A stretch of 64,000 bases of DNA, taken from positions 1 through 64,000 of the forward strand of contig CASDZV010000072.1 in the NCBI GenBank assembly GCA_949285905.1. Direction: 5' to 3'. Shown here in pieces: positions 8,123 through 16,453 of the stretch. The notes below the pieces were generated by a model. That model saw only the letters and a list, made by a program, of their open reading frames with translations. It did no database searches and was not told the origin of the DNA. Made by a program: the position numbers and the translations under genes. Source of the stretch: an uncultured Spirochaetales bacterium. GTDB taxonomy: Bacteria; Spirochaetota; Spirochaetia; Sphaerochaetales; Sphaerochaetaceae. Every line of letters starts with the position of its first letter. Position 1 is the stretch's first letter.

Positions 8123-11100
8123 ACAGCCTCCTCCAGTTCTGGATACAGCATTGCCCAGAACTCATTGCCTGTCAGATACTCACCATTATCAAATACATAA
8201 TGTCCGGAATAGACATCTGAGAGCACTTCAGTCTTATCTACGTGAGGATTCTCCAGCATCTGGATATCTGTATGATGTTCTTCATTCTCAAATACATAGA
8301 ACTCATACAGAAGCCACTCATCGCCGTAGCTCACATCAAACGCATAACGGCCTTCCTCGAAATCTGTCACAATGAAACGGCCTGAATTATCTGCAAAAAC
8401 ATAATATTCAGAAGGCAGAAGCATAATTCCTGAATCAGTTTCCTCAACCATATACACTGGTGATGAACCATTAGCCCAAACAGATCCATCAGGAAGTTCT
8501 ACAATGCCGGAAAGCGAATACTTATTCTCTGCAGCAAGTCTGAGAACATAGCCACCTCTGCCTGTTGCAGGAATAGTCACATCGAAAGCAGCTGCAGAAC
8601 CGAAAGACTCAGAATTAATACTGTATACAGAGAGAGATGTTGTTCGATTAAGGGAAAGGCCTGTATAGAGTCCAACACCGAAGATTGTATCAATCGGTGT
8701 AGACATTGAGCTTCCAACAGATCCAACTGAAATCTCATTACCCTTCAATGCTTTGCTCTGTGATATCAAGATGTAATTCGAAGGGATTGTCGAACCAAAA
8801 GCCATAAGGCCATCTGCGAATACTGATGAAGTAGAAATTGAAAGATTGCCACTCAATCTGTCAAATGAGTTGTTAGCATTGAATCCTGCGCCAAAGTTAA
8901 TGAAGTCACCAGAATATGAATAATCTGCATGGAACGAGTAATCATCAAATACCGCAATATTTCTAGGCAGAACAGACGACTCTGCCGAGAATGAATGGCG
9001 GTTATTGCTTACAGACACCTCTGCAGAAAGATCATTTTCAGATATACTGATAGTTGCCCTTGCTGGATTGAATCTGATAGTAGCACTGGCTCTACCGAAA
9101 ACAGAAGGAGCTTCTGTGAAAGAGCCATTCATAGATAAACCAGCACTGAAGTATACATTTCTGGATGCAGACAGCGACAATGTCAACGAACCCGAATACA
9201 TCGATGACATGATATCATCTGAATACATCGTACCTGTAAGACTCAGTCCCCAGCCAAGCATTCCAAGAGAGCCAGAGAAGCTGGAAGAGAGCATGAAGGA
9301 ATGTCTGTCTGGCCGGTTTGCAAGATCCACCGAGTAAGAAAGACCAAGGCTCATAGAACTGAATGGCCTGAAATCAAAGGAAACCTGATGTCCGACGCGA
9401 GCATAAATTGACGGCAGTGTGAAATTGCCTCTGCTGTCACTATTCTCTGTAAGATTAAGATTATACCTTGTTGTTCCAAGAATATTTGCGTGAGTTGCCT
9501 CGAAAGCAGCCCTTGCTCTTGGAAGGAATACACTTGCTTCAGACACACGGTTAGAAATCGCAAGAGATGTATTCAAAGTAAAACTTTCCGTGATGCCTGC
9601 TCTGATATAACCACCAAGCGCTATATTCCTTATATCATATTCAAGACTTGTTCCATTCATATAAGGAATACGGAGAGAGCCTGAAAGCTTTGGACTTGAA
9701 GACGAGACAACACGTCTGCCTGTAGAAAGCGAACCACCATAATAAACTTCACCAGGAGCAAGCAACGAACTGGAATAAATCAGATCAATATCAGTCTCTG
9801 ATGACTGAGAACCATCAAGAGGATTCACAATAATCTGGATTTCATTCACTCCTGTGTAAAGCACAAAATCCTGCAGTCTGTAATTGCCCGGCTGAAGCGT
9901 TCTTCTGAAAATTTCATTACCAGCATTCAGAATGATGACTTCCGACTCTTTATCAAGTGTGAGAATCTGCTCAACATGGCTTTTCCTAGTTGCATCAGGT
10001 CCGCCATATTCAATAGCTTTATCAAATCTTATTCCAACAGGAGTTCCGACAGGAGAAAGAAGATCGGTAGAGATGTTCCCCCACTGGAGACGTGTCATTT
10101 CATCTTCAAAATCATAATAAAAACGATAACTGCCGAAATCAAAAGTAGTTCCGTAATTATTATATCTTACAGAGAAATCGAAATTCAGATACAGATCATA
10201 AAGCCTGATACGATTATCCATGCGGAATGTCATTCGAACAGAATCCGCAAAGCTGTCACCAGGAAGAATATTGAAATTACTCGAAAGCGAATATCTTGCA
10301 GCCCATGTGAATACAGCTGGATCAAGGACAGAGGCATCTGTTAATGGAAGACGATTCAGGCTTCCCCTTCTAACACCACCACTCCTTACACTGAGAATCT
10401 GAATAGGCATGTCAGCAGAAGAGAATGTCATCTCTATAAGGAAGTCACCTGTAAGAACCTCAACTCCAACACCTGAATTTCTAAGGCTGTCAACTGAAAT
10501 ATATTCACTGTCTTCAAAGAAGATGCGGTTTTCAGCTTCATCAGTGATAGCACCAGAAACTATCTGTCTAAGTTCCTTTGAATTAAGAGAAACAACACCA
10601 TCCATGAACAAAGTGCCAATACTTCCAGCTTCATTGTCATTAATAATGAGTGTCATGTAATAGATGCCATCTTCAAGCTGTAGCTCATCTTCACCTGCTA
10701 TATAGAAAGAGGACCAGAAATCATCGAAGTGTTCTTGGGCAGTCATATCACGAGGAACACCCACCTCTTCTGCAGAAGAAATGTCTTCAGTGCTTGGTAC
10801 AACAGGCTCTGCCGGTACAATGTATTCTTCATTGCTTTCAGCAACTGGTATGGAGACTGGTTCGTCATCTGTTTGTGGCTTTGTCTGTGCTTCTTCCAGC
10901 TCTGTGATTTTCTGTTCCTCAGCTGTTTCACCCAGCTCTATGATTACTGGCTCTGAAGATGCGGATACAGCATTTGACAGTTCCGGTGCTTCCGGTGTGA
11001 TGTTGATAACAGTGGCCTCAGGTGTTTCAACATTCACTGTATTTGTAGCATTTGGAGCGGATGGAGGATTCTTTCCATTACTTTCTGCATCCGGGACATG

Positions 11101-11613
11101 GTCTCCGCTCTGGAGGGGTTCTGTAGTAGTGTGGTACTCTGAATAAATCGAGAACGGCTCTCCTGTAGTATCAGATGAGTCAGATGCAGTAGGCACTGTG
11201 TTATTTGGGGTGATGGTAGCCTCTGTGGGGTCATCTGCAACCTGAATACCAGTCCCGGCATCAAGACCTCCTGCTGCAGTCGCGGTGTGTTCGGTGATGT
11301 GCGCTTCTGTTACAGGGGGCATTGGATGTTCATCCTTATTTGAAGAGAGGATGAAAGCAATTCCGCCAAGGAAGAAGACAAGAACTCCTAACGAGAAGAC
11401 AAGGAGAGCCGTTCTCTTCGTGTTATCCGTACTGCCTGCAATGCAGATGTTCATCAGAACGGATGACATCAAGAGAATCGCGTAACCTAAAAGCACAGAG
11501 AGCCCCTGCCCTAAGTTTCTCTGGAACAGGGCAAGTGTGGCGGTCGTACCAGCTGTCAGTGCAGAAAGGATGATGACAAAAGTACGCCGTGTGTGATGCG
11601 GTACCTTGCTCAT
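8119..11613 (-). CDS. outer-membrane usher with an N-terminal inner-membrane anchor
   Basis: 1164 residues. Residues ~300-1164 look like a fimbrial usher: an N-terminal substrate domain (~300-400), a plug with 'VIILNAGNEIFRRTLQPGNY' and then 'RLQDFVLYTGVNEIQI' (the usher pattern N-G, L-x-P-G-x-Y-x-L-x-D-F), a long amphipathic strand-rich barrel, and a C-terminal beta-sandwich ('SGIVELPDGSV...'). The first 91 residues are not a cleavable signal peptide but three hydrophobic helices (~12-31, 38-59, 68-91) with positive charges placed for an N-in/C-out topology. A ~200-residue Thr/Pro/Glu-rich, low-complexity linker follows. Ushers normally have a simple signal peptide. I infer a tether from inner membrane across the periplasm to the barrel. 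It lies 24 bases after the chaperone gene. Confidence 0.75.
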   Translation of the reverse strand: MSKVPHHTRRTFVIILSALTAGTTATLALFQRNLGQGLSVLLGYAILLMSSVLMNICIAGSTDNTKRTALLVFSLGVLVFFLGGIAFILSSNKDEHPMPPVTEAHITEHTATAAGGLDAGTGIQVADDPTEATITPNNTVPTASDSSDTTGEPFSIYSEYHTTTEPLQSGDHVPDAESNGKNPPSAPNATNTVNVETPEATVINITPEAPELSNAVSASSEPVIIELGETAEEQKITELEEAQTKPQTDDEPVSIPVAESNEEYIVPAEPVVPSTEDISSAEEVGVPRDMTAQEHFDDFWSSFYIAGEDELQLEDGIYYMTLIINDNEAGSIGTLFMDGVVSLNSKELRQIVSGAITDEAENRIFFEDSEYISVDSLRNSGVGVEVLTGDFLIEMTFSSADMPIQILSVRSGGVRRGSLNRLPLTDASVLDPAVFTWAARYSLSSNFNILPGDSFADSVRMTFRMDNRIRLYDLYLNFDFSVRYNNYGTTFDFGSYRFYYDFEDEMTRLQWGNISTDLLSPVGTPVGIRFDKAIEYGGPDATRKSHVEQILTLDKESEVIILNAGNEIFRRTLQPGNYRLQDFVLYTGVNEIQIIVNPLDGSQSSETDIDLIYSSSLLAPGEVYYGGSLSTGRRVVSSSSPKLSGSLRIPYMNGTSLEYDIRNIALGGYIRAGITESFTLNTSLAISNRVSEASVFLPRARAAFEATHANILGTTRYNLNLTENSDSRGNFTLPSIYARVGHQVSFDFRPFSSMSLGLSYSVDLANRPDRHSFMLSSSFSGSLGMLGWGLSLTGTMYSDDIMSSMYSGSLTLSLSASRNVYFSAGLSMNGSFTEAPSVFGRASATIRFNPARATISISENDLSAEVSVSNNRHSFSAESSVLPRNIAVFDDYSFHADYSYSGDFINFGAGFNANNSFDRLSGNLSISTSSVFADGLMAFGSTIPSNYILISQSKALKGNEISVGSVGSSMSTPIDTIFGVGLYTGLSLNRTTSLSVYSINSESFGSAAAFDVTIPATGRGGYVLRLAAENKYSLSGIVELPDGSVWANGSSPVYMVEETDSGIMLLPSEYYVFADNSGRFIVTDFEEGRYAFDVSYGDEWLLYEFYVFENEEHHTDIQMLENPHVDKTEVLSDVYSGHYVFDNGEYLTGNEFWAMLYPELEEAV

Positions 11614-11637
11614 AACAATCTCCGATATGCCTAATTA

Positions 11638-12375
11638 CTAAGCTGAATACTCGTAATCGTAGCTGACTGAAGCTGTAATCGATTCAGATGCAGCTAACAC
11701 TTCTGGAACATCAATGACTGTTCTGAGGCGTGAAGCTGTGAGAAGGTTCTGCCCATTCAATGGCTGAAGCTCCTCTTCTGACAGGGAATACGTGCTTCCA
11801 TCATTTCCGGAGAGTGTAATTGAAAGTGAATTGAGCATCTGATGAACGCTACCGGTATTCTCAAGAATAACTTCCAGCTTGCCATCTTCAGTCTTATTGA
11901 CTTCACTCTGGACGCTTTCCACTACCCTCGACGGGCGTACATATGCGCTTGTTGAATATACAAAGAGGAAGGAGATCATCTGTCCAGATTCCTCTTCCTG
12001 AGCTCCGCGTGGTATAGGAATCTGCTCAGAAATGATTCTGAACGAAAGCTCTCGGGTAACTGTCTGAGGACCGCGATACTGCACACGCACCAGCTGTGTA
12101 GAATCCGGACGGATGATCATGCGGCTGGGCTGAATTGAGAAATAGGCAGAGCCATCCTGATTAGCCTCATTGCCGTCGATGTCTACGATTCTCTGCTCCG
12201 CCCTCACTTCGATTGCAATCGGAGCGTCGGAATCGTTTACGATTGTGTAGACCTTGGCGCTCCCTGCGCCAGTCGGGTCATAAGTCACATTCAGCGGTGA
12301 TAGATGATACGCCATCAGCGAGAATGATGTGAAGAGCAACAGCAGAGCAGCTGTCACAATCCGTTTAGCGAACAT
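11638..12375 (-). CDS. PapD-like periplasmic fimbrial chaperone
   Basis: About 245 residues. I choose the ATG at 12375, with GGGAGAG eight bases upstream, because it begins the signal peptide directly; a longer frame to 12408 only adds charged residues. The mature protein has the two immunoglobulin folds of PapD/CsuC chaperones. The G1-strand/F1 region reads 'PDSTQLVRVQYRGPQ' then 'LSFRIISEQIPIP', the family's 'Q-x-(V/I)-R-(V/I)' and 'Y-R-v-x-x-x-x-i-P' zone, and 'AYVRPSRV' begins domain 2. It would fold subunits in the periplasm by donor-strand complementation and pass them to the usher. It is the first gene of the operon. Confidence 0.8.
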   Translation of the reverse strand: MFAKRIVTAALLLLFTSFSLMAYHLSPLNVTYDPTGAGSAKVYTIVNDSDAPIAIEVRAEQRIVDIDGNEANQDGSAYFSIQPSRMIIRPDSTQLVRVQYRGPQTVTRELSFRIISEQIPIPRGAQEEESGQMISFLFVYSTSAYVRPSRVVESVQSEVNKTEDGKLEVILENTGSVHQMLNSLSITLSGNDGSTYSLSEEELQPLNGQNLLTASRLRTVIDVPEVLAASESITASVSYDYEYSA

Positions 12376-12459
12376 AACACGTCTCTCCCTTGCGGAATGC
12401 CAGAGCATTCCAAAGACATGATAAATTTTTCTCTAAACGCTGTTTCCCTTATATCATTA

Positions 12460-12468
12460 CCCCCCCCC
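12460..12468. repeat. homopolymer of nine C (nine G on the coding strand)
   Basis: A nine-base C run upstream of the chaperone start. Read on the minus strand it is G9, followed six bases later by TATAAG in an extended -10 context (TGATATAAG), and preceded by CTGACG, which resembles a -35 at a spacing that is too short with nine G. Slippage would change promoter spacing or leader structure, as in phase-variable fimbrial promoters of Bordetella (known). The effect here is inferred. Confidence 0.6.
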
Positions 12469-12601
12469 GTCAGATGAATAACAACCATCCAGCGAGCCAG
12501 AGCAACGGGAGGAAAAGGGAAACGACTAGTGAACAGCGCTTACCTTCAAACTTAAACTAGCAGGACACCCCTTCCTACATGTAAGTCTTTTTACGGTTTC
12601 T

Positions 12602-12630
12602 TAAATAAAAGAAAAGTTTATCGCTGTCAA
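12602..12630 (-). promoter_or_regulatory. promoter of the chaperone-usher operon
   Basis: On the minus strand a perfect TTGACA (12630-12625) is followed after 17 bases by TATTTA (12607-12602). Transcription would begin near 12595 and give a leader of about 220 bases that includes the G9 run. The -10 is weak, which suits an activator-dependent promoter. Confidence 0.5.
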
Positions 12631-12919
12631 GTCTTTTTCTAAGGAAATCAAGAACCGATCCAAGCTTTTTCATAAAGGTTGTGCAAAACTTTTGAAAGTT
12701 GCTTCCACCTCAGCTGAAAAGAGCAGATCATTCTGCTTTCCCGTATGAAATATGTATTTTCATGCAATGAATTTACATATTCATAAAAAACAATACAAAC
12801 ATGTCTGTCTCACATATTTCTTGACTATCAAAGGGGTATCCATAAATATTGTGAGCAGAAGCAAACCTCCTTTCCATCTGCCTCATATATAAAACAACAT
12901 CTCACTCATGTGGAGAAAA

Positions 12920-12951
12920 ATGCGATGAATGCATATTTTCATGCGATGAAT
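12920..12951. repeat. paired direct repeats, candidate LytTR regulator site
   Basis: ATGCGATGAAT occurs at 12920-12930 and again at 12941-12951, a start-to-start period of 21 bases. A third near-copy (ATGCAATGAAT) is at 12762-12772, embedded like the last one in ATTTTCATGCRATGAAT. LytTR-family regulators bind ~9-base direct repeats with about this period. The sequence itself does not match the AgrA-type consensus well, so this is a suggestion only. Confidence 0.35.
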
Positions 12952-14210
12952 CACAGCGGAAGAATAAACCGGATGGAGAACAATCCGTCTTTCTCATAGT
13001 ATTCAAGCATTCCATCATGGCGTGAAAGCGTATCTGAGACACTTCTGAGGGAAGAAGGAGGGGGATTCTGCGAACTGCATCCCATGATTTCCGAGCAGTT
13101 TCTCACCTCAAAGAACATAACATCATCCACGACTTTTGACACGACAGACAGAAGAGTATCAGGAATGGCTGTGCAATTCATCACAGCTTTCTCAAGTATA
13201 TTGCCTATTACAATACCCAGATCCAGATTGGACAGTGGAAGATTTTCGGGAATGTCACCTTTGATTGAGAATGGGATGGAGAGACTTGCACAGCGGCGTG
13301 CAGTGATACGAAGAAACGCGTTGACGACTTTATTGCAAGTCCATTCCGGATCAGAAAGTCCTGTTATCTCATCATCATATTCTCTCAGATATGCTTTCGC
13401 CCCCTCGATATCCCCATTCTGTATATATTCGAGAAGCAATCTGCTGTGATGCCTCATGTCATGGCGTGCTTTGCGCGCATTGTCAACAAACTCCTTTTCC
13501 GCTTCCAGCTCATTCTCCAGAAATGCCTGCTGCGAGCGTAGCAGGACCACTCTGTTCCGTTCACTCAGAAGCCGTATAAGATTAATGACTACTGCAAATG
13601 CTGATGCGACAAATAAGAACATGATGGGAGGCAATATGAAACTGAGAACCGCATTCTTTTCCATATAGAAGAGCGAGAACATCACAACAGAACCGACAGC
13701 GATGAATGAAAGGACTGCAAACAGTGCAAGAATACCCCACCCTTTTGTTATATCATTCACAATCTTCTTCAGCTGTCTGCCCGGGCGCAGCTTCAGCAAT
13801 ACAATGCACGTAGCTGTAGATATGATGAGACCTGCAATCATCACAGCTTCGCGGCCGCTCTGACTGACAGGCAGAGCATATGCAAACAGAAGAGAAAAGG
13901 AAGCTGCGAACAGGTAACAGATACAGTAAGCAATGAATAAGAAGATATTCTTCGCAACCGGCCCTTCCGCAATTACTGAGAACGCTATGCAGTACACTGT
14001 CGCTGATATTCCCATAAGAGCAAAGCCTGAAGCTGTCTCCAGCTCTCCTGCAATATTCAGGACAGCAAAAGAGATGATTTCCAGAAGAAGAAACACTATG
14101 AAAAACATCGTGCGTGGATGACGTACTGATTCCTTTGCCTCCATCATCAGAGGCAGTGTCAGGCAGTGACTCAGAAAGATTATCGTCACACGCGTCATAT
14201 CCCAGAGCAT
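12951..14210 (-). CDS. GHKL sensor kinase-like protein, probably catalytically degenerate
   Basis: About 419 residues from the ATG at 14210, which has AGGGGGA five bases upstream; a longer frame overlaps the previous gene. The first ~200 residues form about six membrane helices, followed by a coiled coil and the H-box 'DMRHHSRLLLEY'. The N-box reads 'GNILEKAVMNC', where the second conserved Asn is Lys, and the glycine-rich ATP-lid box seen in the upstream paralogue ('NGHGIGMRSV') is absent; the matching place reads 'SSLRSVSDTL'. It therefore may not bind ATP. I infer a partner or decoy subunit of the neighbouring kinase in a LytS/AgrC-like system. Confidence 0.7.
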   Translation of the reverse strand: MLWDMTRVTIIFLSHCLTLPLMMEAKESVRHPRTMFFIVFLLLEIISFAVLNIAGELETASGFALMGISATVYCIAFSVIAEGPVAKNIFLFIAYCICYLFAASFSLLFAYALPVSQSGREAVMIAGLIISTATCIVLLKLRPGRQLKKIVNDITKGWGILALFAVLSFIAVGSVVMFSLFYMEKNAVLSFILPPIMFLFVASAFAVVINLIRLLSERNRVVLLRSQQAFLENELEAEKEFVDNARKARHDMRHHSRLLLEYIQNGDIEGAKAYLREYDDEITGLSDPEWTCNKVVNAFLRITARRCASLSIPFSIKGDIPENLPLSNLDLGIVIGNILEKAVMNCTAIPDTLLSVVSKVVDDVMFFEVRNCSEIMGCSSQNPPPSSLRSVSDTLSRHDGMLEYYEKDGLFSIRFILPL

Positions 14211-14229
14211 ATTATCCCCCTGCAGCTTT

Positions 14230-15549
14230 TCAATGACGGAAGAATACTGCCGCATCCTCTTCCGTCAAATCATGAAGAAGGGGCAGTATAACGCGCGAGT
14301 GAAAGACATTTCCCTTCTGCTTGCATTCAAGCATCCCTCCATATCTCGAGAGAACAGATGAGACACTTCTCATTCCGATGCCATGGCCGTTTTTTGCGGT
14401 AACAGGGCTGCCGTTCTCCCATAAGACTTTTCCGGAGACTGTATTGCTGATATCAACAAAGAGCGTATTGCCACGCCTGCGGCATGACAATGCTATGAAG
14501 CTTCCAGGAGTCCCTGCAGCGAGACAGGACTCATAGGCATTCTCAAGAAGATTGCCGAAAACTGCTACAATCTCTGGACCTGAAAGCGGCAAGTTGTCAG
14601 GAATATCAGCTTCTGCCTTGAAAGCAATATCCTGAGCAAGGCATTTGCGGGAGATGATACGGAGCATTGCATTTACTACATTGTTCTCGCACCAGGAAGG
14701 CAGGGATGAGCTGCTTAGTTCCACCTCATAATCTCTGAGGAACTCCTTCACTTTTCCGATATCCCCATTTTCCAGGGACTCCAGAAGAATATGGTTGTGG
14801 TGTCTGAGCTCCTCCCTGCTCTTCAGAGCGCTTTTAACGAACGATTTCTCTGTTTCAAGTTCATTCTCCAGAAGCTTCTTCTGCACAAGCATCTGGTCTG
14901 CACGGCTCCTGTCATTCATCAGGATAATAGATCTGACAATAACAACGGCAGAAGCGGCAAAAAGAAGGGAGAAGACCATGAAAAGGAAAAACAGGACCAC
15001 CTTGCTTTCAATGACGAACACAGACGAGATTGCCATTGCTGAGTACGAAAGGCTGGCAACCAGTGCAAAAACTGTGAGAAGGCCCCATCCGTCCTCTATT
15101 CCCTCTGTAGCCCGCAGAAATGATGCCTTGAGTTTCAAGGCAAAAACAAGGAAAAGCACTGATGATATCGCTGTGCGGATTATGATTGTGGCCCAGTCGC
15201 TTCCTGCAAAGAACACTCTTGAGATGATTTCCGCGAGTGTTACAGAGAACATGAAGAACGTGACATATGCCATGAAAAGAAACAGACTCTTAAAGATAGG
15301 GCCAGATGACAGCAGAGGGAACAATATAAGATACATCAGCAGCAGGAACACGAAGCATATGCCCGATGTGGCAACTCCTAGACCTGCAGGAATAATCAGT
15401 GAAAGACAAACTGCGTCAAGGACAACGAAAACAAGGAACCAGACAAGCACCGGATGCCTGATTCCCTTTCTTGGCTCAGATAAAAGACAGAGTGCTACTG
15501 AATGTGTCGCAATAACAAGTGTCGTCCTGACGATATCTGCGCTATTCAT
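14230..15549 (-). CDS. GHKL (AgrC/LytS-like) sensor histidine kinase
   Basis: About 439 residues from the ATG at 15549 (AGAGGTGA upstream). There are six or seven membrane helices in residues 1-215, a coiled coil, the H-box 'ELRHHNHILLESL' near residue 260, the N-box 'GNLLENAYESC', and the G-box 'NGHGIGMRSV'. All ATP-binding boxes of the GHKL family are present, so this is the active kinase of the pair. It overlaps or abuts the end of the LytTR regulator gene, showing a single operon: regulator, kinase, degenerate kinase. It would phosphorylate the regulator in response to an unknown membrane or peptide signal. Confidence 0.8.
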   Translation of the reverse strand: MNSADIVRTTLVIATHSVALCLLSEPRKGIRHPVLVWFLVFVVLDAVCLSLIIPAGLGVATSGICFVFLLLMYLILFPLLSSGPIFKSLFLFMAYVTFFMFSVTLAEIISRVFFAGSDWATIIIRTAISSVLFLVFALKLKASFLRATEGIEDGWGLLTVFALVASLSYSAMAISSVFVIESKVVLFFLFMVFSLLFAASAVVIVRSIILMNDRSRADQMLVQKKLLENELETEKSFVKSALKSREELRHHNHILLESLENGDIGKVKEFLRDYEVELSSSSLPSWCENNVVNAMLRIISRKCLAQDIAFKAEADIPDNLPLSGPEIVAVFGNLLENAYESCLAAGTPGSFIALSCRRRGNTLFVDISNTVSGKVLWENGSPVTAKNGHGIGMRSVSSVLSRYGGMLECKQKGNVFHSRVILPLLHDLTEEDAAVFFRH

Positions 15550-16285
15550 GCATATCACCTCTGAATGACCAGTCGAAGAACAGAGACCTGAGACGGCGGA
15601 AATCTCCTCGCTTTATAAGGATTCTTTCACCACTGTTCATGACAATGTATTCAGGCGTTATCGTTCTGATAGCATTCAGATTGACTATGTATCCCCTGTA
15701 TGGCTGTATGAACTGCCCAGGGGACATATCATCAAGTTCACTGAGAAATGCGGAAAGAGTCTTCCGCATCTCCTCATATTTCCCAGTTGATGCATGGACG
15801 ATGCGTCTGTATGCGATGCTCTCGATGTATGAAATATCATCGATATCAATATTGCGTACAGCTCCATTCTCAAGATGCAGGATAATGCGCTTTGGCTTTT
15901 TCTCTGAAAAAGGCTGCAACGCCCTCGTCATTGCTTCCTCAAACTGCTCGCCTGAAAACGGCTTGAGAACATAATGCACAGCATTCAAGGCAAAGGCATC
16001 AACCGCGTAATCAGAGGAAGCTGAAATAAAGATGATACCTGTATGGTCGTGACGTTTTCTGATTTCTCTGGCGATCTCTGTACCGCTGATGCCGGGCATG
16101 CAGATATCAAGTATGACGATATCCCATCCTCCGCTCCTGCCAAGAGTCTCAAGAAAAGAGGCAGAATTGCCAAAACCTTCAATTCTCGCCTGATACTCAG
16201 GGTGTTTCCTGAAATATTCCTCTGCGGACTCTATAACTTTCTTAAGATGTGCGCTCTGATCATCACAGACAGCTATGCGTACCAT
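15542..16285 (-). CDS. LytTR-family response regulator
   Basis: A 247-residue protein with a receiver domain (acidic 'CDDQS' at ~7-10, phospho-Asp in 'VILDICMPGISG' near 60, conserved Lys in 'YVLKPFSGEQF' near 108) and a C-terminal LytTR DNA-binding domain (~140-240: 'DISYIESIAYRRIVHAS', 'FIQPYRGYIVNLNAIR'). Such regulators bind direct repeats and commonly control surface or secreted factors. It heads the operon with the two GHKL kinases, and the first gene cluster beyond them is the chaperone-usher operon, which makes that operon a reasonable target (inference). Confidence 0.85.
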   Translation of the reverse strand: MVRIAVCDDQSAHLKKVIESAEEYFRKHPEYQARIEGFGNSASFLETLGRSGGWDIVILDICMPGISGTEIAREIRKRHDHTGIIFISASSDYAVDAFALNAVHYVLKPFSGEQFEEAMTRALQPFSEKKPKRIILHLENGAVRNIDIDDISYIESIAYRRIVHASTGKYEEMRKTLSAFLSELDDMSPGQFIQPYRGYIVNLNAIRTITPEYIVMNSGERILIKRGDFRRLRSLFFDWSFRGDMHE

Positions 16286-16403
16286 CAGACAATCTCCTAT
16301 AGCAGGATAATCTCTCAGGTTATTTTACCAGCTATCGCGCTTACAATCTCCATTGATACGATAAAACATACATGGTATGCGATGAAAAGCGGAAATTCAT
16401 GGC

Positions 16404-16432
16404 ATAAAGAAAGCCCTGGACTAATCCAGGGC
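16404..16432 (-). terminator. terminator of the PEP carboxykinase gene
   Basis: An 8-bp perfect stem (GCCCTGGA 16413-16420 with TCCAGGGC 16425-16432), a 4-base loop, and a T-rich run on the minus strand directly behind it. It lies 22 bases after the PEP carboxykinase stop. Confidence 0.85.
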
Positions 16433-16453
16433 CCCAAAACAACAGTCCACTGC

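Larger units (their letters stand above)
12376..12950. other. 575-base control region of the fimbrial operon
   Basis: No gene is visible. The region holds a sigma-70-type promoter for the operon (12602-12630), a run of nine C on the plus strand (12460-12468), an inverted repeat AACTTT-TG-AAAGTT near 12686-12700, and repeats built on ATGCRATGAAT at 12762-12772, 12920-12930 and 12941-12951. It lies just beyond a LytTR response regulator and two kinases, so some of these repeats could be its binding sites. Confidence 0.5.
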
